Assembly (NCBI GenBank): GCA_013214845.1
Contig: JABSQC010000009.1
Span: 1-10,983 of the forward strand
Reading direction: 5' to 3'
Source of the DNA: Mycoplasmataceae bacterium
GTDB lineage: Bacteria; Bacillota_I; Bacilli_A; Mycoplasmatales; Hepatoplasmataceae
DNA length: 10,983 nt
The notes under the pieces were generated by a model, which was not told the origin of the DNA, did no database searches, and was given only the letters and a program-made list of their open reading frames with translations. Made by a program: the position numbers and the translations under genes. Shown piece by piece: positions 7,514 through 10,983 of the stretch (position 1 is its first letter; each line of letters starts with the position of its first letter).

Positions 7514-8374
7514 TTAAATATTGTAATTATCATAAAAATGCTTAACACCTTTTAAAATACCATCATTTTCATTGGAATCAGTTATGTTGCTAGCTTTGTC
7601 TATAACATCTTTAGGAGCAGTATTCATTACGTAAGAGTAATCTGTACCTTCAAACATTTCGATATCATTATATGAATCACCAAATGATATTTTTCTAATG
7701 TCATCATTAATATTCATTAAGTCAATAAAGTTGTATAGTCCTTTAAGTTTTGATGAATCTTTTATTGAGACTTCTATTTGTGATTGACCTTCTGAACCTA
7801 TGTAAACTTTTCCTACATCAGATAATGCGTCGAAACAATCATTAAAGAATTCATGTTCTCCATATTCAGTAACATCATCTGAATTAATAATAAATTTAGT
7901 AAAACTATAATTATTTTTTTTCATAAATTCCATTACTTCTTCTGCTGTTTTTGAATTTATGTAAATGTATTGATTGTTATTTAAGTGAACATTAAAAAAG
8001 GCGTTTATAGAGCCACTTCTATGTCCAAGAGCTCAAAAAATTATATGATTTGCTGAATATATATAAAGAGAGTGATTGTTAATTTCACAATACTTTAATA
8101 CATCAAATATGTCCTCTTCGTTCTCAAATTTTGTGATATCTAAATATGATCCTTTATTAAAATCATAAATAGCTGAACCATTTAAATTTATAGAGTATTT
8201 TATTCCAGAATCATTAGAAACACTTTTTGTTGTTAGGTAATGTCTTCCAGTATTAATAACTGAGTAATCACCTTTTTCGTCTATCATTTTTAAAGCTTCT
8301 TTTACAGATTCTTTAACTTTGTTATCCTTACCTAATAATGTACCATCTAGGTCAAATGCAAAAATGTTTTTCAT
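7514..8374 (-). CDS. Cof-type HAD-IIB family hydrolase (phosphatase), 286 aa
   Basis: This is a predicted Mg-dependent cytoplasmic phosphatase acting on sugar phosphates, nucleotides or flavin/pyridoxal phosphates; members are promiscuous and the substrate cannot be assigned. All four HAD motifs are visible: motif I F-D-L-D-G-T-L-L, with nucleophile D8 and acid/base D10; motif II I-N-T-G-R-H (T about 42); motif III Lys in K-L-K-G-L (about 209-213); and motif IV G-D-S-Y-N-D-I-E-M (232-240), with the metal-binding aspartates. The Gly-Asn-rich cap insertion (about 80-190) and S-I-N-L-N-G-S-A near residue 63 fit the C2B cap of the Cof subfamily. Length is normal (about 270-290). The ATG at 8374 is exactly 6 nt after TATAAT, with no Shine-Dalgarno. 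It lies 23 nt downstream of ecfT, whose product it could support functionally only by speculation. Confidence 0.9.
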
Positions 8375-8380
8375 AATAAT

Positions 8381-8386
8381 ATTATA
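8381..8386 (-). promoter_or_regulatory. -10 box (TATAAT) placed for a leaderless start of the HAD gene
   Basis: TATAAT, then 6 nt (ATTATT), then ATG. It lies in the 23-nt gap after ecfT and indicates an independent promoter despite the tight spacing. Confidence 0.6.
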
Positions 8387-8397
8387 AATATAAACAT

Positions 8398-9246
8398 TTA
8401 ATTATATATAGTATTGTCAATAAATCAAGGAATTATTCCATTTGTTCCACTAATTGACATTATTATTACAACTACAAATAAGGCAAGCAAAAAGAAAAAT
8501 ATTACAAAATCTATGTAATTAAATTCTAATGGCTTGTAAATTGTCCTCTTTTTTAAAGAAGAGTAACCCTTCATTTCTAATGATTGCGCTAGGTATTCAG
8601 ATTGCATAAAAGTTACTATAAATACAGGAGTAATCATTTTTGAATATGCAAATATTTTATTAAAGACGTTTCCTGAAATTACCTTACTCCCTTTAATTTC
8701 TGATGCATCCTTTATTTTTGACAATTCTTTTGTCATAGATGGAATGAATCTAAATGAAAGCATGAATATAATTGCAACAATATCTACGTTGATTTTGAAG
8801 TATGTTAATGGATGCAATAATCACTTTATAGCTTTTGACATATCATTTGGATTAGTAGTTAGACAAAAAATAGTTGCAGAATACATTAAAATGGATAGTC
8901 TTATAAAAGTATCAAGAGTTTTTAATAATGGTTCTAAATATATTATGTAATTTCCAATTTCAAAAATTTCATTTCATTCGCTGCTTTGGTTGACTAAAAA
9001 AACATTTATCAGAAGTAATATAAAATTAAAAACTACTAAATATACTAATATCTTAATGAATCTAGTAAAACCTAATTTTGAGTTTATTCAAGAGATTATT
9101 ATTGGTATTGATAAAAAGAGCAATCCTGTAAATCCAGCAGGTATTCAAACAATAATAGTATAAAAAATTAATGATATAAGCTTTAGTCTAGCATCAAACT
9201 TATATGTTCTATTGCTTAATGGATAGTAAGAAAAAGTTGAATTCAT
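8398..9246 (-). CDS. ecfT: ECF transporter transmembrane scaffold protein EcfT, 282 aa
   Basis: This is the T component that couples ATP hydrolysis by EcfA1/EcfA2 to interchangeable vitamin-binding S components. The N-terminus P-L-S-N-R-T-Y-K-F-D-A-R-L-K-L (9-23) is the family's start before helix 1 (compare D-P-R-x-K-L). About five to six hydrophobic segments follow. The cytoplasmic coupling helices carry R-F-I-P, then A-S-E-I-K-G (181-186) and S-L-E-M-K-G-Y (222-228). These sit where canonical EcfT has A-x-x-x-R-G and A-x-E-A-R-G-F motifs, so both arginines are replaced by lysine. The ATG at 9246 starts 7 nt after the ecfA2 stop. A good AAGGAG lies 16 nt before it, longer than ideal, so an in-frame non-AUG start (for example ATA at 9252) is conceivable. 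It is the last gene of the rplQ-proximal ecfA1-ecfA2-ecfT operon. Confidence 0.9.
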
Positions 9247-9253
9247 AATTATT

Positions 9254-10030
9254 TTATGTTTCACTCCTTTTTAAACTACCAATAATTTCATATGGAGAGT
9301 ATAAGTTTACACTTTTCATAAATTCTTTGTCCCTTAAAATTTCAGGACTCCCATGTTTTGCTATGATACCTTTATTTAAAACAAAAACATAGTCACTATA
9401 TGAATAAGCATTTCTTATATTGTGCGTTATCATAATTACAGCTTTACCCATTTCCTTCTGTTTTAAAAGTATTTCAAGCACTCTTTTTTCTGATACAGGG
9501 TCAAGACCGGTTGTCGGTTCATCAAGAATAATAATTTTTGCATTTGAAATTATACTTAGTGCAATAACAAGTTTTCTTTTTTCACCGTCTGACATTATTA
9601 AAGGACAAAGGGAAAATAAATCAAAGTTTTTGAATCCTAAATCAGAAAGAATACTAGAAAATTCATCTCTATTTATCTTTATCTTTTTATATTTTTCAAT
9701 TAATTTTAATTCGTCTTCAACTGATTTGGAAAAAATTTGATGATCGGGAAATTGAAATGTTGTAGCTAAGTCAGACTTGTATTTTAAAAGATCTTTATTG
9801 TGTTTGTATTTTTTACTCAATGGTTTTCCATTAAAAAATATATTTATATCTTTTCCTATTCTCAATGCTGAAAGACTTTTTACAAGTGTTGTCTTACCTG
9901 ATCCAGAGTTTCCAACAATAGTGTAAAAATTATAAGAATTAATTTCCATATATACATTTTTTAATGCATTAACCTCAAATTTTGATTTTGGCATATATTT
10001 TACATTTAAATTTCTTATGCTAACTTTCAT
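9254..10030 (-). CDS. ecfA2: ECF transporter ATP-binding protein EcfA2, 258 aa
   Basis: This is the second ATPase of the ECF energising module, expected to pair with EcfA1 beneath EcfT. It has a Walker A G-N-S-G-S-G-K-T-T (40-48), a Q-loop F-Q-F-P-D-H-Q (Q93), Walker B I-I-I-L-D-E-P-T-T-G-L-D (167-178, catalytic E171) and an H-loop I-T-H-N (H203). The F-P-D-x-Q-[IL]-F segment after the Q-loop is typical of ECF ATPases. The ABC signature is unusual: M-S-D-G-E-K-R-K instead of L-S-G-G-[QE]-K-R, so its second signature glycine is Asp. I choose ATG at 10030, 12 nt after a GAGG purine run, over the TTG at 10039, which sits directly against it. The start overlaps the ecfA1 end by 11 bp, implying translational coupling. 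Confidence 0.9.
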   Translation of the reverse strand: MKVSIRNLNVKYMPKSKFEVNALKNVYMEINSYNFYTIVGNSGSGKTTLVKSLSALRIGKDINIFFNGKPLSKKYKHNKDLLKYKSDLATTFQFPDHQIFSKSVEDELKLIEKYKKIKINRDEFSSILSDLGFKNFDLFSLCPLIMSDGEKRKLVIALSIISNAKIIILDEPTTGLDPVSEKRVLEILLKQKEMGKAVIMITHNIRNAYSYSDYVFVLNKGIIAKHGSPEILRDKEFMKSVNLYSPYEIIGSLKRSET

Positions 10031-10838
10031 AATTTTCAATTTCCTCTAAGTACTTAGATTCATCTCCTTTGTTTAACAAATTTTTAATTTTACTAATTCC
10101 CTTTTTGTCTATTAGCATTTGCAACGATTGAGGTATAAGCAAGTTTGCACTAAGTAATAATTCTCTATCTAAAAGTATATCTGATGGTTTTCCTTGCTTT
10201 AATATTTTTCCCTCTTTCATAACAATAATATTGCTAGCAAAAAGTGAAAAAGTTAAATCATGGGTTATCAAAATATAAGTCTTATCAACTTTGTTTTTCA
10301 TAATAAAATTTCAGTATTCATGCTTGCTTTTGACATCTAACATAGAAAATGGTTCATCCAAGACCATTACTTCTTTATCTAAAACCATTTGAGAGGCAAA
10401 AGCAACTTTTTGCATTTGACCTCCCGAAATATCATTTACATTTCTTGAGAGCAAGTTAGATATCCCCAGTTCACTAGAAGTTTTATTAATAATATTGTAG
10501 ATATCAACTTTTTCTTTTGAACCAAATTCTAGACCTATCGCTATTTCTTCTTCCACGTTTGATGTTAAAAAGGTCTCCTCTGGGTTTTGAAAAACATATC
10601 CGATTTTTGAATTTATTAAGTGATAATTATCAGAAGTTATCAGTTCATTATCAAGTAAATATCTTCCACTTGTAGGCTTAATTGAACCAGCTATTATTCT
10701 AGATAATGTTGTTTTACCTGATCCGTTTGAACCAACAATAACAGTAAAACTTCTATCTTCTATTTTTAAAGAAATATCATCTAATATCAATGACTTTCCT
10801 TTATTGTATTTGAATGAAATATTTTCTAAATTCAACAT
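10020..10838 (-). CDS. ecfA1: ECF transporter ATP-binding protein EcfA1, 272 aa
   Basis: This is the first ATPase of the ECF module and powers uptake of vitamins or metal cofactors via EcfT and various S components. Motifs are complete: Walker A G-S-N-G-S-G-K-T-T (36-44), Q-loop V-F-Q-N-P-E-E-T-F (Q84), canonical signature I-S-G-G-Q-M-Q-K-V-A (137-146), Walker B V-M-V-L-D-E-P-F-S-M-L-D (157-168, E162) and H-loop I-T-H-D (H193). S-M-L-D after Walker B is typical of the EcfA1 rather than EcfA2 branch. A single UGA Trp at about residue 176 interrupts it under the standard code. The ATG at 10838 is 8 nt after TATAAT with no Shine-Dalgarno. It sits directly after the rplQ terminator, and this position downstream of ribosomal protein L17 is common in Firmicutes and Mollicutes. 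The 3' end overlaps ecfA2. Confidence 0.93.
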
Positions 10839-10846
10839 AACTACTT

Positions 10847-10852
10847 ATTATA
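10847..10852 (-). promoter_or_regulatory. -10 box (TATAAT) of the ecfA1-ecfA2-ecfT operon
   Basis: TATAAT ends 8 nt before the ecfA1 ATG, predicting a leader of at most 1-2 nt. It lies just downstream of the rplQ terminator, so the transporter operon has its own promoter. Confidence 0.5.
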
Positions 10853-10869
10853 TTTTATATTATTAATAA

Positions 10870-10892
10870 AAAAATAGCCATTGGCTATTTTT
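10870..10892 (-). terminator. Intrinsic terminator of rplQ
   Basis: The stem AAAAATAGCC / GGCTATTTTT (10870-10879 and 10883-10892) has a 3-nt loop and is followed on the minus strand by a run of Ts (TTTTTTTATT). The rplQ stop codon TAG (10885-10887) forms part of the stem. Confidence 0.8.
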
Positions 10893-10983
10893 CTAACAAC
10901 ATAATTAAGGCCATTTCAGCATCATCACCTTGTCTAGAGTCAATTTTAAGAATTCTAGTGTAACCACCATTTCTTTTGCTAAA
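10885..10983 (-). CDS. rplQ: Ribosomal protein L17 (bL17), C-terminal 32 residues; 5' part beyond the window
   Basis: This is a large-subunit ribosomal protein. The visible tail reads F-S-K-R-N-G-G-Y-T-R-I-L-K, then D-S-R-Q-G-D-D-A-E-M-A and a short hydrophobic end L-I-M-L-L-E-K. This matches the conserved L17 C-terminus G-G-Y-T-R-I-L-K-x-x-x-R-x-G-D-A-A-x-M-A-x-I-E-L. The frame is open to the right edge. In most Firmicutes-related genomes rplQ ends the ribosomal/rpoA operon and is followed by the ECF ATPase genes, exactly as here. The terminator hairpin is fused to the stop codon. Confidence 0.93.
   Translation of the reverse strand, partial: FSKRNGGYTRILKIDSRQGDDAEMALIMLLEK

Noticed and set aside
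8744..8950. Plus-strand open frame of 68 codons
   Set aside because: It is antisense to ecfT, whose frame is continuous and conserved. No start signals.
9420..9740. Plus-strand open frame of 106 codons
   Set aside because: It is antisense to the Walker B and signature region of ecfA2; the hydrophobic look is a by-product of low GC.
2559..10838. Many apparently truncated genes (MFS, MATE, HAD, ecfA1 and ecfT in fragments)
   Set aside because: All the fragments of a given gene lie in one frame and are separated only by TGA codons at sensible Trp positions, so this is code 4 rather than pseudogenisation. The S-component gene is the sole exception.
1..10983. Mobile elements, CRISPR arrays, tRNAs, phage genes
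   Set aside because: I found no transposase-like frame, no regularly spaced repeats, no cloverleaf-like GC-richer patch and no terminal inverted repeats in a read of both strands.

Overview
The window is AT-rich DNA from a Mollicute (mycoplasma or spiroplasma group) that reads UGA as tryptophan (genetic code 4). With the standard code nearly every gene breaks into fragments. With UGA as Trp the window resolves into eleven intact or edge-cut reading frames plus one frame-shifted one, and UGA supplies nearly all tryptophans. The gene set (rplQ followed by an ECF vitamin-transporter module, several PnuC-type carriers, a MATE exporter and a Cof-type HAD phosphatase) fits the Spiroplasma/Entomoplasma/Mesoplasma or Mycoplasma lineages. 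I cannot name a species from sequence alone.

Almost everything is transcribed right to left. From the right edge: the 3' end of rplQ (ribosomal protein L17) with its terminator; ecfA1, ecfA2 and ecfT, the energising module of the ECF vitamin/micronutrient transporter; a Cof-type HAD hydrolase; a MATE-family exporter; a PnuC-type carrier (PnuC-B); an ECF S-component-like membrane protein whose frame is broken by a one-base shift; and a 524-residue MFS transporter. A single rightward gene at 2011-2556 encodes a small flavodoxin-fold NAD(P)H oxidoreductase and converges with the MFS gene 2 nt apart. Left of it, again on the minus strand, are a 219-residue membrane protein and a 71-residue charged helical protein (neither recognised), then a second PnuC-type carrier (PnuC-A). 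Its 3' end overlaps the start of a probable third one, which runs off the left edge.

Functionally the window is a nutrient import/export cluster: the ECF energy module, a candidate substrate-binding S component, two or three PnuC carriers for NAD-precursor vitamins, an MFS carrier and a MATE exporter. This suits an organism with little vitamin and cofactor biosynthesis.

The most striking regulatory pattern is in promoter placement. A TATAAT-type -10 box ends exactly 6 nt before the start codon in five genes (four perfect TATAAT, one TATAAA), and 8 or 9 nt before it in two more. Transcription would then begin at or next to the start codon, giving leaderless or near-leaderless mRNAs. Genes inside operons (ecfA2, ecfT, the S component) instead have Shine-Dalgarno-like purine runs. 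I saw no tRNA, rRNA, CRISPR array, insertion sequence, phage gene or replication origin. No stretch of more than 300 bases lacks a gene.
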